DNA of 64,000 nt. Origin: Winogradskyella sediminis (GTDB taxonomy: Bacteria > Bacteroidota > Bacteroidia > Flavobacteriales > Flavobacteriaceae). Of this stretch, positions 35,632 to 45,285 are shown in pieces. The stretch covers positions 119,854-183,853 of the forward strand of contig NZ_QUNH01000004.1 of assembly GCF_003387355.1 (NCBI RefSeq). Direction: 5' to 3'. Position 1 is the first letter of the stretch; every line of letters begins with the position of its first letter. Both the position numbers and the translations under genes were made by a program. The notes under the pieces were generated by a model that saw only the letters and a program-made list of their open reading frames with translations, ran no database searches and was not told where the DNA came from.

Positions 35632-36516
35632 ATGACAATTCTAGACGGAAAAAAAGTAAGTAACGACATTAAAAACGAGATCAAAGCCGAAGTTGATAAG
35701 ATGAAGGCTAATGATGAAAAAGTACCACATTTAGCTGCAGTTATTGTTGGTAATGATGGTGCAAGTTTAACCTATGTTGGTAGTAAGGTAAGAGCTTGCG
35801 AACGTGTGGGGTTTGAGTCTACGATGGTGCGTTTGTCAAATACAACTAGTGAAGTTGAATTATTAGATAAAATTGATGAATTAAATAATAACGATGATAT
35901 CGATGGCTTTATAATTCAGTTACCATTACCACCACAAATTAATACTCAAAAAGTATTAATGGCAGTAAATCCAGAAAAGGATGTAGATGGTTTCCATCCT
36001 ATGAACTTTGGAAAAATGTCGTTAGATATGTCTACTTTTATTCCTGCTACACCGTTCGGTATTCTTGAATTATTAGACCGCTACGAAGTTGAAACTAAAG
36101 GAAAACACACTGTGGTAATTGGTCGTTCTCATATTGTTGGTCGACCTATGAGTATTTTAATGGGGAGAAAAGGGTTTCCAGGAAATTCTACGGTAACCTT
36201 AACACATAGTCACACAAAGAATATTACTCAAATTACATCGCAAGCAGACATTATTATTTCGGCATTAGGAGTCCCTAAATTCTTAAAAGCTGAAATGGTA
36301 AAAGATGATGTGGTGATCATCGATGTTGGTATTACAAGAGTGCCAGATGATTCTGAAAAAGGCTATTATATTACTGGTGATGTTGATTTTGAAAATGTGA
36401 GCAAAAAAGCAAGTTATATAACACCAGTTCCTGGTGGAGTAGGTCCTATGACTATTGCTATGTTGTTAAAAAACACCTTATTGGCAAGAGAGCAACACAG
36501 AAAAAATCGCAGATAA
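35632..36516 (+). CDS. folD: Bifunctional methylenetetrahydrofolate dehydrogenase/cyclohydrolase
   Basis: This 294-residue cytoplasmic enzyme oxidises 5,10-methylene-THF and hydrolyses the product to 10-formyl-THF. Substrate-binding segments are YVGSKVRACERVGF (catalytic Lys) and IQLPLPPQI; the NADP-binding half contains VVIGRSHIVGRPMS, and TPVPGGVGPMTIAMLL is the C-terminal signature. The ATG at 35632 begins MTILDGKKVSNDIK, normal for the family. Confidence 0.98.
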   Translation: MTILDGKKVSNDIKNEIKAEVDKMKANDEKVPHLAAVIVGNDGASLTYVGSKVRACERVGFESTMVRLSNTTSEVELLDKIDELNNNDDIDGFIIQLPLPPQINTQKVLMAVNPEKDVDGFHPMNFGKMSLDMSTFIPATPFGILELLDRYEVETKGKHTVVIGRSHIVGRPMSILMGRKGFPGNSTVTLTHSHTKNITQITSQADIIISALGVPKFLKAEMVKDDVVIIDVGITRVPDDSEKGYYITGDVDFENVSKKASYITPVPGGVGPMTIAMLLKNTLLAREQHRKNRR

Positions 36517-36522
36517 TTTTTA

Positions 36523-37251
36523 ATGGTGACACTAATGCTATACATCGTACTTTCAAAAGTAACGGTTGGTAGTTTTCAACATGTGTTTCCAATAGTACTA
36601 GCATTTGTATTTATATTATTTCTAATAAATTATTCAAGGAAGAATTTTAACAGTCTTCAAAAACAAAGAGCTGTTCATTATTTAGGATGGTTTGTTTCGG
36701 TTACTTTGGTAAGTTTTCATTTGTATCGAATTCTGTTCGATAACTATAATTTTAAAACTGATTTGCCACTTTACCTCTGTAGTTTAATGGCACTGCTCAT
36801 ACCCATTTTTACGTATTATCGTAAATATGTGATGTTCGAGATTCTAGTATTTTGGATCATTGGTGGAACGTTACAAGGTGTTTTAACTCCTGATATAAGT
36901 GTAGGTTTTCCTAGTTTTGATTACTTTAGATATTGGGTGGTGCATTTAGGCTTGTTGGCTATCATTTTCTATTTCATATTTGAATTAAAAATGAGGCCAA
37001 CCTTAAAAAGTGTTTTCAAATCCTTTTTGGCACTTCAGGCATATGTGCTACTCATGATGTTTCTAAACAATCTTTTAGATGCCAATTATTTTTATTTAAA
37101 TGAAAAGCCTCAGTCGGCTTCACTATTAGACTATTTTGGGGAATGGCCTTATTATATTGTTGTAGGGCAACTGATTATAATTCCGATGTTTATATTAATC
37201 TACTTGCCTTTTTTTATTGCGCATAAACGCGGTAAATTACTTTGCAAATAA
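36523..37251 (+). CDS. TIGR02206 (YwaF-like) integral membrane protein
   Basis: This 242-residue protein has six to seven membrane helices. It matches the YwaF/TIGR02206 membrane family, with conserved elements [17 protein letters not shown], a polar [15 protein letters not shown] loop and [14 protein letters not shown]. The biochemical function of the family is unknown to me. It starts 6 bases after folD and its 3' end overlaps the convergent VOC gene by 15 bases. Confidence 0.82.
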   Translation: MVTLMLYIVLSKVTVGSFQHVFPIVLAFVFILFLINYSRKNFNSLQKQRAVHYLGWFVSVTLVSFHLYRILFDNYNFKTDLPLYLCSLMALLIPIFTYYRKYVMFEILVFWIIGGTLQGVLTPDISVGFPSFDYFRYWVVHLGLLAIIFYFIFELKMRPTLKSVFKSFLALQAYVLLMMFLNNLLDANYFYLNEKPQSASLLDYFGEWPYYIVVGQLIIIPMFILIYLPFFIAHKRGKLLCK

Positions 37252-37656
37252 TTGGCTCATATCTTTAAAAGCCTTGAATTCTAATGCGTTTCCTGAAGGG
37301 TCTTTAAAAAACATTGTTGCTTGTTCTCCGACTTGTCCTTCAAAACGAATATAAGGAGCAATGATAAAATCAATGTTTTTAGATTTCAATAATTCTGAAA
37401 ATTGATGAAAGGCTTCCCATTCTAAAACAACACCAAAATGTGGCACTGGTACGGCTTTCCCGTCTACATGGTTGGCATAACTGTTGTTTTCACTTTCCTC
37501 TTTATAATGAATTACCAATTGATGACCAAAGAAATTGTAATCTACCCAGTGGTCACTGCTGCGTCCTTCTTCAAATTGCAACAAATTGGTGTAAAAGTTT
37601 CTACAAGCCTTTAAATTATGAACAGGAATAGCGAGGTGAAAAGGAGTTAAATCCAT
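37237..37656 (-). CDS. VOC-family (glyoxalase-like) protein
   Basis: This 139-residue protein of the vicinal oxygen chelate superfamily has paired beta-alpha-beta-beta-beta modules. It begins with the metal-ligand His segment [20 protein letters not shown], continues with [14 protein letters not shown] and HFGVVLEW, and ends [14 protein letters not shown] with a Glu ligand. The substrate is unknown; dioxygenase or glyoxalase activity is possible. It is the last gene of a compact minus-strand run and lies 2 bases after rluF. Confidence 0.88.
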   Translation of the reverse strand: MDLTPFHLAIPVHNLKACRNFYTNLLQFEEGRSSDHWVDYNFFGHQLVIHYKEESENNSYANHVDGKAVPVPHFGVVLEWEAFHQFSELLKSKNIDFIIAPYIRFEGQVGEQATMFFKDPSGNALEFKAFKDMSQLFAK

Positions 37657-37658
37657 AA

Positions 37659-38429
37659 TTAACGTCTGTTTTTTCTAGGTGTATGGTTTGCGCTTGCCTC
37701 AAAAGTTTTTGTAGAATTACTGATTAAATCATTGAGTGTTTTAAATTCGGCTTCTGATAATTCTCTATATTTTCCTACAGGGATATCAAGGTTTATATTC
37801 ATTATACGAATTCGTTTTAAGGTTTGCACGTCGTAATTACAATACTCACACATTCTTCGAATCTGTCTATTTAAGCCTTGGGTTAAAATAATACTAAATG
37901 TAAATTTGTCAATCTTCTTCACTTTACATTTGTTGGTATGCTTTCCTAATTCTTCTAAATAAATTCCACCAGCCATGCGCTCAATAAAAGTTTGAGAAAT
38001 CGGTTGGTCCACAGTAACTATGTATTCTTTTTCATGGTTGTTACTTGCTCGTAAAATCTTATTAACGATATCTCCATCGTCCGTAAGTAAAATTAGGCCT
38101 TCACTGGGTTTGTCTAACCTTCCAATAGGAAAAATGCGCTTAGGATAATTAATGTAATCAATAATATTATCCTTTTCAACTCGTGTATCTGTGGTGCATA
38201 CAATACCAACAGGTTTGTTAAAAGCGAGATAAACAAAGTTTTGTTTGCGTTCCCCAATTATTTCGCCATCGACTTTAACAACATCTCCAGGTGCGACTTT
38301 AGTTCCCATTTCTGGTATAGCATCATTAATAGTGACTCTTCCAGCTTCAATTAAGCGGTCTGCTGCTCTTCTGGAGCAATAACCTGCTTCGCTGAGGTAT
38401 TTGTTTAGGCGTTTTAAATCTTCTGACAT
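37659..38429 (-). CDS. rluF: 23S rRNA pseudouridine synthase, RluF-like
   Basis: This 256-residue RsuA/RluB/E/F-family pseudouridine synthase has an S4 RNA-binding domain at about 4-60 ([20 protein letters not shown]). The catalytic domain has its Asp in [20 protein letters not shown], preceded by [16 protein letters not shown], and the C-terminal [20 protein letters not shown] matches RluF. The start is placed at the ATG at 38429 ([10 protein letters not shown]) because the upstream extension begins with TTG. Confidence 0.9.
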   Translation of the reverse strand: MSEDLKRLNKYLSEAGYCSRRAADRLIEAGRVTINDAIPEMGTKVAPGDVVKVDGEIIGERKQNFVYLAFNKPVGIVCTTDTRVEKDNIIDYINYPKRIFPIGRLDKPSEGLILLTDDGDIVNKILRASNNHEKEYIVTVDQPISQTFIERMAGGIYLEELGKHTNKCKVKKIDKFTFSIILTQGLNRQIRRMCEYCNYDVQTLKRIRIMNINLDIPVGKYRELSEAEFKTLNDLISNSTKTFEASANHTPRKNRR

Positions 38430-38450
38430 GTTGTAAAAATACAATAAAGA

Positions 38451-39278
38451 TTAGTTATTTATAAATTCAATAATCTTTGGAGTGAGCGACGGGTCTTTTA
38501 AACCATGTCCATATCCTGTCGTTGTTATAAATTCGGAGTTCTTATAGCGATTGGCTATGAGTTGTCCATCTTCATATGGAATAATTCTGTCCTTTTTATC
38601 ATGAATCACTAACCCTTTTGCTTCAATAGATGTGGTGAAATTAGCGACAGAAAAATAAGAAACGGGTTGTCCAAAACGTTCAATAATAATATTATCTAAT
38701 CCTTTTGATATTTTTTTATTGAATCCCATCATGGATTTGTACCGTTCAAAAACACCTGTAAAATGCGCAGGTGCTCCCAGTAAAACCATTTTGTTTAAGG
38801 AAGGTAATTGATATTTGTGCATATAAAATACAGAGGACATGCCGCCTACAGAATGTCCAATTAAAACATCTGGCTGAAACTTATTAGCAACAATATTTAT
38901 AAATTCTGAATATAAAATAGCATTAAATTGTTTTCCATCTGATCGCCCGTGAGCAGGTGCGTCTAAAGCTACGATATTGTAACCTTGTGACTTTAAGTCT
39001 TTAAGTATATAAGCCCAACGTGATGTGTTGCTCTCCCATCCATGAGCGAGTAAAACTGTTTTGCCTTTACCTACCCAACGATAGGTGGCAATATTCATAT
39101 TGTTATATTTTATTTCTTCATAAAATGCAGAATCAATAATGCGTTTTTGCTCATCGTTATACCTCCCTTTTCTAGGAGATGCAAAGAGATTTATGGCTTT
39201 TTTAGCCGCATATTTAGACGAAATAATGCTGGTAGCGTTAAGTGCACTACCAATAGATTTAATGACCAAACTACTCAT
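38451..39278 (-). CDS. Alpha/beta hydrolase
   Basis: This 275-residue cytoplasmic alpha/beta-hydrolase fold enzyme has the oxyanion-hole HGWES after VLLAHG, the nucleophile Ser in IGHSVGGMSSV, the acid Asp near IHDKKDRIIPYED and the catalytic His in TGYGHGLKDPS. The substrate is not inferable. It sits 2 bases after the cupin gene and 21 before rluF in the minus-strand run. Confidence 0.88.
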   Translation of the reverse strand: MSSLVIKSIGSALNATSIISSKYAAKKAINLFASPRKGRYNDEQKRIIDSAFYEEIKYNNMNIATYRWVGKGKTVLLAHGWESNTSRWAYILKDLKSQGYNIVALDAPAHGRSDGKQFNAILYSEFINIVANKFQPDVLIGHSVGGMSSVFYMHKYQLPSLNKMVLLGAPAHFTGVFERYKSMMGFNKKISKGLDNIIIERFGQPVSYFSVANFTTSIEAKGLVIHDKKDRIIPYEDGQLIANRYKNSEFITTTGYGHGLKDPSLTPKIIEFINN

Positions 39279-39280
39279 GC

Positions 39281-39655
39281 TTATTCTTCTTCTCTATTAA
39301 CAGCCTCAATTGAAAATGCCGGTAAACAAATGGCTAAATATTCACAAGGCTCAGTAAAAGGGTTAGAATACTGTAAGCGTGTGTTTTTTTTAACTTTTAT
39401 AGATTGTCCTGCTTCCAGAACGATAGTGTCACCATCTATAATAAATTGTTTTTTTCCTTTTATAATAAAGGTGTATTCATCAAACTCTGGTGTTTGAAAT
39501 GGTTCTGACCAACCAGCGGGTGCAACCATATGAGCAATACTAATATTGGAGTTTCCGTCTGTTGCATTTCCAAAGTGTTCTTTTATAATTTTACCATCTT
39601 CTGTTGGAACTACAAAAGGTGAATTTTGAATGGTGTATTTTTTATTTTTTTTCAT
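39281..39655 (-). CDS. Cupin-domain protein
   Basis: This 124-residue single-domain cupin has the small beta-barrel motifs at about 48-110: FQTPEFDEYTFIIKGKKQFIIDG (motif 1, without the usual His pair) and VLEAGQSIKVKKNTRLQY (motif 2), then CEYLAICLPAFS. The reduced metal-ligand set makes catalysis uncertain; a binding role is possible. It is encoded between the lipoprotein and the hydrolase. Confidence 0.82.
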   Translation of the reverse strand: MKKNKKYTIQNSPFVVPTEDGKIIKEHFGNATDGNSNISIAHMVAPAGWSEPFQTPEFDEYTFIIKGKKQFIIDGDTIVLEAGQSIKVKKNTRLQYSNPFTEPCEYLAICLPAFSIEAVNREEE

Positions 39656-39665
39656 ATGAATTAGT

Positions 39666-40220
39666 CTACCAGTGAATCATAAAATATTTAATTTTCGCTT
39701 TTTCTGGAATTTGAATAGGATCAATTTCCATACTCATATTAAAGCGCATACTCGCAGGTAATTCTTTTTTGTCAATAGTAAAAGAGGCGTTGATCTCATT
39801 AACTGTTACCATAATTACGTCAATAAGATTATTAACTTTCGAAATTTTATAAGCTGATTGTATATCCTTAAAGGTACTTAAGTTTGATATGTTTTTTGCT
39901 GTGATATATCTTGGATCAATAATGTTTATACTAGAAATTACTGAAGTAGAGTCTAAGGCTTCTTTAGGTGTTAAATCGAGTAGTTTTTCACCTCCTTTTT
40001 CATAAATTTCAATGGTATTTACAGAACCTATAAATTCGTCTCCGGCAATGTATCTTACAATAGAATCATTACTGTAAATAGAATCTAGTTGTTTTACCTG
40101 CGTAGAATCTGTTAATAAACCAATACGGTTTTTAGATATTTTAAATGGATTAGGTGAATTGTCGTTACTGCAACTGGTTATTAATAAAGCACATACAAGT
40201 GCTGATAATACGTTTTTCAT
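39666..40220 (-). CDS. Hypothetical lipoprotein
   Basis: This 184-residue protein has a lipoprotein signal (MKNVLSALVCALLITSC) with Cys at 17. The mature part is mixed alpha/beta with no recognised motif (FKISKNRIGLLTDSTQVKQL, GDEFIGSVNTIEIYEKGG). The KISKNRIGLLT opening suggests a conserved family in Flavobacteriaceae. It lies 19 bases downstream of the HerA-like gene and 10 upstream of the cupin gene, so it is probably co-transcribed with both. Confidence 0.75.
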   Translation of the reverse strand: MKNVLSALVCALLITSCSNDNSPNPFKISKNRIGLLTDSTQVKQLDSIYSNDSIVRYIAGDEFIGSVNTIEIYEKGGEKLLDLTPKEALDSTSVISSINIIDPRYITAKNISNLSTFKDIQSAYKISKVNNLIDVIMVTVNEINASFTIDKKELPASMRFNMSMEIDPIQIPEKAKIKYFMIHW

Positions 40221-40239
40221 ATAAGATTTTAGATGTTAT

Positions 40240-41778
40240 TTATTTAATCATTTTACTAATAATACCCAACACTCCTCTAATAACGGTAGCGCTAGTGAGG
40301 ACTTTAACAATTGGATTCATTCTGTTACTTTTTGTAGAGCTAGAACGTGTTTGGCGTTTAGTTTGTGCACGTTTAATTGCTTCTTTTTCTTCTAATGCTT
40401 TTTGTTTAGCCTCTTCTGCTTCAGCTTTTTTAATTTTATCATTAAGCATTTCGTAGGCACTCTCACGATCGATTTCTTTATTATATTTTCTTGCGAGCTT
40501 AGACTGCGCTAATAAACTGCCAAGTTCGGCTTCTGTGAGAATATCCATTCTACTCATCGGTGCGCGCAACATAGTTGCAGCTAATGGTGTGGGCTTTCCT
40601 TTTTCATCTAATGCAGAAACCAGTGCTTCTCCAATACCTAATGAGGTTAAGACTTCTGCAGTATCATAGTAAACGGTGTCTGGATAATTTTGAGCGGTTA
40701 ATTTTATGGCTTTTCTATCTTTTGCAGTAAAGGCTCTTAATGCATGTTGAACTTTTAAACCTAATTGCCCCAAAACAGCCTCAGGGACATCAGTGGGATT
40801 TTGAGTTACAAAATATAACCCGACTCCCTTACTGCGTATTAATTTTACAATGCTTTCAATCTGATCTAATAAAGCATCCGAAGCTTGATTAAAAATTAAA
40901 TGCGCTTCATCAATAAACATTATAAGTTCTGGGCGCCCACTGTCACCTTGCTCTGGAAATGTAGAATAGATTTCAGCTAATAAACTCAACATAAACGTTG
41001 AGAATAATTTAGGTTTATCTTGAATATCAGTTAATCTAATAATATTAATAAACCCACGACCATTCTCGTCGATTCGAAGTAAATCTTGCGTATCAAAAGA
41101 CGTTTCCCCAAAAAAGAGGTCTCCACCTTGTTGTTCTATTTCTATAATTTTTCTTAAAATAGCTCCTGTAGATGCAGTTGAAATTCTGCCGTAAGCATCC
41201 TGAAACTCTTTTTTGCCCTCGTTAGTGGCATATTGTAAAATTTTCTTGAAATCTTTGAGATCTAATAATGGTAATTGATGATCGTCACAATATTTAAATA
41301 TTACAGAAATGATTCCAGCTTGGGTTTCTGTAACATCTAATATTCTTGAAATTAAAACGGGACCAAATTCACTTACAGTAGCCCTTAACCGTACTCCGTC
41401 TTGTTCAGATAAAGTCATAAGCTCAACAGGAAATGCTTTAGGTTCAAAAGGTAAACCAATTTGTGCATGGCGTTCATCAATTTTTTCATGACCAGGACTC
41501 GGTTTCGCGAGGCCACTAAGATCTCCTTTAATATCCATAAGTAAAACAGGAACACCTTTTTCTGATAAGTTCTCAGCTAAAACTTGTAGCGTTTTAGTTT
41601 TTCCGGTACCCGTTGCGCCTGCAATTAGACCGTGTCTATTCATGGTTTTCAAGGGAACGTTAACAAAAGTGTTCGTCATGGTTTTGCCATCTAACATTGC
41701 AGAACCTAAGGTGATATAGTCTCCTTTAAACGCGTTTCCGTCGTTGATATCCTTTACAAAAGCTTCAGAGTTTTTCAT
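40240..41778 (-). CDS. HerA-like ATPase (DUF853 type)
   Basis: This 512-residue FtsK/HerA-class P-loop ATPase has Walker A GATGTGKTKTL at about 54-64, Walker B-like PELIMFIDEAHLIFN at about 285-299, and a sensor region RSKGVGLYFVTQNPTDVPEAV. The C-terminal helix (about 440-490) is charged, with many Lys and Glu (KIKKAEAEEAKQKALEEKE). DUF853 proteins are widespread and their function is unclear; a role in DNA processing is inferred from the fold only. There is no NurA-like nuclease beside it. It leads a six-gene minus-strand run down to 37237. Confidence 0.88.
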   Translation of the reverse strand: MKNSEAFVKDINDGNAFKGDYITLGSAMLDGKTMTNTFVNVPLKTMNRHGLIAGATGTGKTKTLQVLAENLSEKGVPVLLMDIKGDLSGLAKPSPGHEKIDERHAQIGLPFEPKAFPVELMTLSEQDGVRLRATVSEFGPVLISRILDVTETQAGIISVIFKYCDDHQLPLLDLKDFKKILQYATNEGKKEFQDAYGRISTASTGAILRKIIEIEQQGGDLFFGETSFDTQDLLRIDENGRGFINIIRLTDIQDKPKLFSTFMLSLLAEIYSTFPEQGDSGRPELIMFIDEAHLIFNQASDALLDQIESIVKLIRSKGVGLYFVTQNPTDVPEAVLGQLGLKVQHALRAFTAKDRKAIKLTAQNYPDTVYYDTAEVLTSLGIGEALVSALDEKGKPTPLAATMLRAPMSRMDILTEAELGSLLAQSKLARKYNKEIDRESAYEMLNDKIKKAEAEEAKQKALEEKEAIKRAQTKRQTRSSSTKSNRMNPIVKVLTSATVIRGVLGIISKMIK

Positions 41779-41954
41779 TAGTCAGAAAATTTGGATAAAA
41801 ATAATGTAATTTTCATCAAGTATGAAATTGTTTCTAAACCCAATATTTGTGTGTAATTGTAATAATTACTTCATTTTATTAGGATAACTTCTAAATGTGC
41901 GATGATTACCTTGAGTTTACAGGCTTTGGTGATTAAATACTGCATACTTATTAA

Positions 41955-41962
41955 TATATTTG
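41955..41962 (+). promoter_or_regulatory. Promoter -7 element of queE, leaderless geometry
   Basis: TATATTTG matches TAnnTTTG exactly and is only 7 bases before the queE ATG (41970). The transcript should begin on or next to the start codon. Confidence 0.6.
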
Positions 41963-41969
41963 CACCCTT

Positions 41970-42602
41970 ATGACAAGAAGAGAACGACAAGAGTTAATAG
42001 ATAAAGGGCTGTTACTCCCTTTAATGGAAGAGTTTTATACCATACAAGGGGAAGGTTTCCATAAAGGAACAGCTGCATACTTTGTTAGAATTGGTGGCTG
42101 TGACGTCGGTTGCCATTGGTGTGACGTAAAAGAGAGCTGGTTGGCTGAGTTACATCCTCCGACGGCTACTGAAAAAATTGTAGAAAATGCAGTATCGTTT
42201 AGCGATACTATTATTGTTACAGGTGGTGAGCCTTTAACTTGGGATATGGGGCCATTAACGGCACAATTGAAAGCTAAAGGTGTGCAAACTCATATTGAAA
42301 CGTCTGGTGCGTATCGGTTAACGGGTGAGTGGGATTGGATTTGTCTATCACCTAAGAAAATGAAATTACCAACAGAAGATGTTTACGAAAAAGCCCACGA
42401 ACTAAAATGTATCATTTATAATAATGATGATTTTAAATTTGCTGAAGAGCAAGCTGCCAAAGTTAATGGTAATTGTATTCTGTACTTACAACCAGAATGG
42501 AGTAAACGAGATAAAGTGATGCCTAAGATTGTGGATTATGTGATGGCAAATCCTAAATGGAAAGTATCTCTACAAACGCACAAATATTTGAATATTCCTT
42601 AG
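41970..42602 (+). CDS. queE: 7-carboxy-7-deazaguanine synthase
   Basis: This radical SAM enzyme (210 residues) converts CPH4 to 7-carboxy-7-deazaguanine in queuosine and preQ0 synthesis. The [4Fe-4S] cysteines are in GGCDVGCHWCDVK, after EEFYTIQGEGFHKGTAAYFVRI. GGEPLTWDMGPL is the SAM-binding glycine motif and IETSGAYRLTGEWDWICLSPK is typical of the family. Other queuosine genes are not in the window. The ATG at 41970 starts MTRRERQELIDKGLLLPLMEE, and its promoter position implies a leaderless mRNA. Confidence 0.96.
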   Translation: MTRRERQELIDKGLLLPLMEEFYTIQGEGFHKGTAAYFVRIGGCDVGCHWCDVKESWLAELHPPTATEKIVENAVSFSDTIIVTGGEPLTWDMGPLTAQLKAKGVQTHIETSGAYRLTGEWDWICLSPKKMKLPTEDVYEKAHELKCIIYNNDDFKFAEEQAAKVNGNCILYLQPEWSKRDKVMPKIVDYVMANPKWKVSLQTHKYLNIP

Positions 42603-42645
42603 ATTAAATTTTAGTATATTTTTTTAATTGATAAATTATGCAAAT

Positions 42646-42686
42646 AAAAAAGTTCTGAGAAGATTAAATCTTCTCAGAACTTTTTT
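42646..42686. terminator. Bidirectional terminator between queE and the DUF2911 gene
   Basis: An 18-bp perfect stem (42646-42663 with 42669-42686) has a five-base loop and A-rich left and T-rich right flanks. It serves both convergent genes. Confidence 0.92.
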
Positions 42687-42702
42687 ATTATTTAGCTAAC
42701 AG

Positions 42703-43248
42703 CTATATCTTAAAAGGTACAGCAACTCTAACGGTTCCCCAGCCTAAATGCATGTCTACACCATTTTCAGCTTTATCAAAAGCAATAGAAAAAGCATCTA
42801 AAGAGCTATCCCCTTTAGTTACAGGTACATTTAAACGGGCAATGTCATTTTCCTTATTATAAAAATAGCTTCCCCAAACATTAAGGTCTTTACTAATAAT
42901 AGCAGTCCATTCTTTTTTTCCAGGAATAATATAAAAAGTATAAGTACCAGCTTTTATATTTTTGTTTCCAAGCTTCATGTCTTTATATAGGGTAAGCTCA
43001 GCGGCTTCGTTTGCTCCTGTTCTCCAAACTTCTCCTTCCTTAGCAAGTTTCTCTACACTACGACCTTTTAATTGAGGGCGGCTATATGTTATTTTAATTA
43101 ACTTTTTGGACTCTTTATAATCTGCAGGGTACGCAGCTGCATCCATAGGGCTCTTGTCTAAATCTTTAAATTCTTGAGCTCCAATGCTTAGGGTGAATAG
43201 CATTACAAATGCAAATGCGATTGTAGTTAGTACGTTTGATTTTTTCAT
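42703..43248 (-). CDS. DUF2911 secreted protein
   Basis: This 181-residue exported protein has a signal peptide (AFAFVMLFTLSIGAQ). The DUF2911 domain fills the rest: ITYSRPQLKGRSVEKL, VWRTGANEAAELTLYKD, AGTYTFYIIPGKKEWTAII and VWGSYFYNKENDIARL. The family is common in Bacteroidota; its function is unknown. It is transcribed alone and is convergent with queE. Confidence 0.9.
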   Translation of the reverse strand: MKKSNVLTTIAFAFVMLFTLSIGAQEFKDLDKSPMDAAAYPADYKESKKLIKITYSRPQLKGRSVEKLAKEGEVWRTGANEAAELTLYKDMKLGNKNIKAGTYTFYIIPGKKEWTAIISKDLNVWGSYFYNKENDIARLNVPVTKGDSSLDAFSIAFDKAENGVDMHLGWGTVRVAVPFKI

Positions 43249-43513
43249 AAAAAATAATGGTTTTTGGTTTGGTTAAAAATAGTTTTTAATTGAGCAAGTA
43301 GTCGTAATTAATTATTAAAATTTACAGATTCATCGTTAAACTATTTAAATAGTGCTTAGTTGGTTGTTAAATTGTATGTATTTTGTGTTTATAGTTTTAG
43401 ATTGAAACCATTATTCTATTTAATGTTTTAAAAATGAAAGTTTAATTTCATATTTGTCCTGTAATTAATAATTATAGCTGTAGTTAATCAGCTAAACTCT
43501 AAAACTAAAAGTT

Positions 43514-45184
43514 ATGTGCGGAATAGTATGTGCGTTTGATATAAAACAAAAAGCTGAAGATTTAAGACCTCAAGTATTGGAGATGGCAAAAGCAATCCGT
43601 CATCGTGGACCAGATTGGAGCGGAATTTATAGTGATGATAAAGCTATAATGGCCCACGAGCGATTGGCAATTGTAGATCCGGCTTCAGGAAAACAACCGT
43701 TATTAAGTCCTGATAAAAAATTAATCTTAGCAGCAAATGGTGAAATCTATAACCACAAAGTATTACGTGCGCAGTTTCCGGATTATAATTTTCAAACGGA
43801 AAGTGATTGTGAAGTAATCTTGGCCTTATATCAAGAAAAAGGAGTGGACTTTGTAGATGAAATGAATGGTATCTTTGGATTTGCAATCTATGATGCTGAA
43901 AAAGATGAATATTTCATTGCAAGAGACCATATGGGGATTATTCCTTTGTATATAGGTTGGGATAAAAACGGAACATTCTACGTCGCTTCAGAGTTAAAAG
44001 CATTAGAAGGTATTTGTACTAAAATTGAATTATTTCCTCCTGGACACTACATGTCTAGTACAGATGGAGAATTTGTAAAATGGTACAAACGCGATTGGTC
44101 AGAGTATGATGCTGTTAAGGATAACGAGACAAGTATTGCAGAAGTTAAACAAGCTTTAGAAGATGCGGTGCATAGACAATTGATGAGTGATGTGCCCTAT
44201 GGGGTATTATTGTCTGGCGGATTAGATTCTTCGGTAACTTCAGCTATAGCTAAAAAATATTCAGAACGACGTATTGAGGCAGACGATAAAGAAAAAGCGT
44301 GGTGGCCACAGTTGCATTCGTTTAGTGTAGGTTTAGAGGGATCACCCGATTTAGCTGCAGCTAAAAAAGTAGCCGATCATATCGGTACAGTACATCATGA
44401 GATAAAATTTACCATTCAAGAAGGATTAGATGCTATTAAGGATGTGATTTATAACATCGAAACATATGATATTACCACAATAAGATCTTCAACTCCAATG
44501 TATTTAATGGCAAGAGTAATTAAATCTATGGGGATTAAAATGGTTTTATCTGGTGAAGGAGCTGATGAGTTATTTGGAGGTTATTTGTACTTTCACAAAG
44601 CACCCAATGCACAAGAGTTTCATGAGGAAACTGTACGTAAGTTAGATAAATTACATATGTACGATTGTTTGCGGGCGAACAAAAGTTTAGCCGCTTGGGG
44701 TATTGAAGGTCGTGTGCCATTTTTGGACAAAGAATTTATGGATGTGGCAATGCGTATCAACCCAAAAGATAAAATGATTAACGGAGAACGTATGGAAAAA
44801 TGGGTTATTCGTAAAGCCTTTGAAGATTATATTCCAGAAAGTGTTGCCTGGAGACAAAAAGAACAGTTTTCAGATGGTGTTGGTTACAGTTGGATTGATA
44901 CCTTAAAGGAAATTGTTGAAAAGGAAGTGACTGATGAGCAGTTAGAAAATGCTTCGTTCCGTTTTCCAATAAATACACCACTAAATAAAGAGGAATATTA
45001 TTACAGAAGTATTTTTGAAAGCCATTTCCCTAGTGATGCAGCGGCATTAAGTGTGCCCCAAGAAGCAAGTGTAGCATGTAGTACAGCAACAGCTTTAGAA
45101 TGGGATGAAGCCTTTAAAACGATGAATGAGCCAAGTGGAAGAGCTATTGCAAATGTGCATTCCGATTCTTATGTGAAAGGATAA
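43514..45184 (+). CDS. asnB: Asparagine synthase B (glutamine-hydrolysing)
   Basis: This 556-residue enzyme makes asparagine from aspartate, ATP and glutamine. The N-terminal class II amidotransferase domain uses Cys2 (MCGIVCAF) and has IRHRGPDWSG and LAANGEIYNH. The C-terminal synthetase domain has the PP-loop LLSGGLDSSVTSA, SFSVGLEGSPDL, LSGEGADELFGGYLYFHKAP and VPFLDKEFMDVAMR. The start at 43514 is fixed by the required Cys at position 2. A 265-base region upstream shows no clear promoter (CATATTTG near 43450 has one mismatch). Confidence 0.97.
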   Translation: MCGIVCAFDIKQKAEDLRPQVLEMAKAIRHRGPDWSGIYSDDKAIMAHERLAIVDPASGKQPLLSPDKKLILAANGEIYNHKVLRAQFPDYNFQTESDCEVILALYQEKGVDFVDEMNGIFGFAIYDAEKDEYFIARDHMGIIPLYIGWDKNGTFYVASELKALEGICTKIELFPPGHYMSSTDGEFVKWYKRDWSEYDAVKDNETSIAEVKQALEDAVHRQLMSDVPYGVLLSGGLDSSVTSAIAKKYSERRIEADDKEKAWWPQLHSFSVGLEGSPDLAAAKKVADHIGTVHHEIKFTIQEGLDAIKDVIYNIETYDITTIRSSTPMYLMARVIKSMGIKMVLSGEGADELFGGYLYFHKAPNAQEFHEETVRKLDKLHMYDCLRANKSLAAWGIEGRVPFLDKEFMDVAMRINPKDKMINGERMEKWVIRKAFEDYIPESVAWRQKEQFSDGVGYSWIDTLKEIVEKEVTDEQLENASFRFPINTPLNKEEYYYRSIFESHFPSDAAALSVPQEASVACSTATALEWDEAFKTMNEPSGRAIANVHSDSYVKG

Positions 45185-45206
45185 ACTGTCATAAACACAA
45201 CAGGAT

Positions 45207-45241
45207 AAAAAGACCAATCAAAATTAAGATTGGTCTTTTTT
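45207..45241 (+). terminator. Intrinsic terminator after asnB
   Basis: A perfect 13-bp stem, AAAAAGACCAATC (45207-45219) with GATTGGTCTTTTT (45228-45240), has an 8-base loop and a T-tract. Confidence 0.9.
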
Positions 45242-45285
45242 TATATCCAGCATTGTTGTAATTTCATATCCTTAGTATAAAAACA

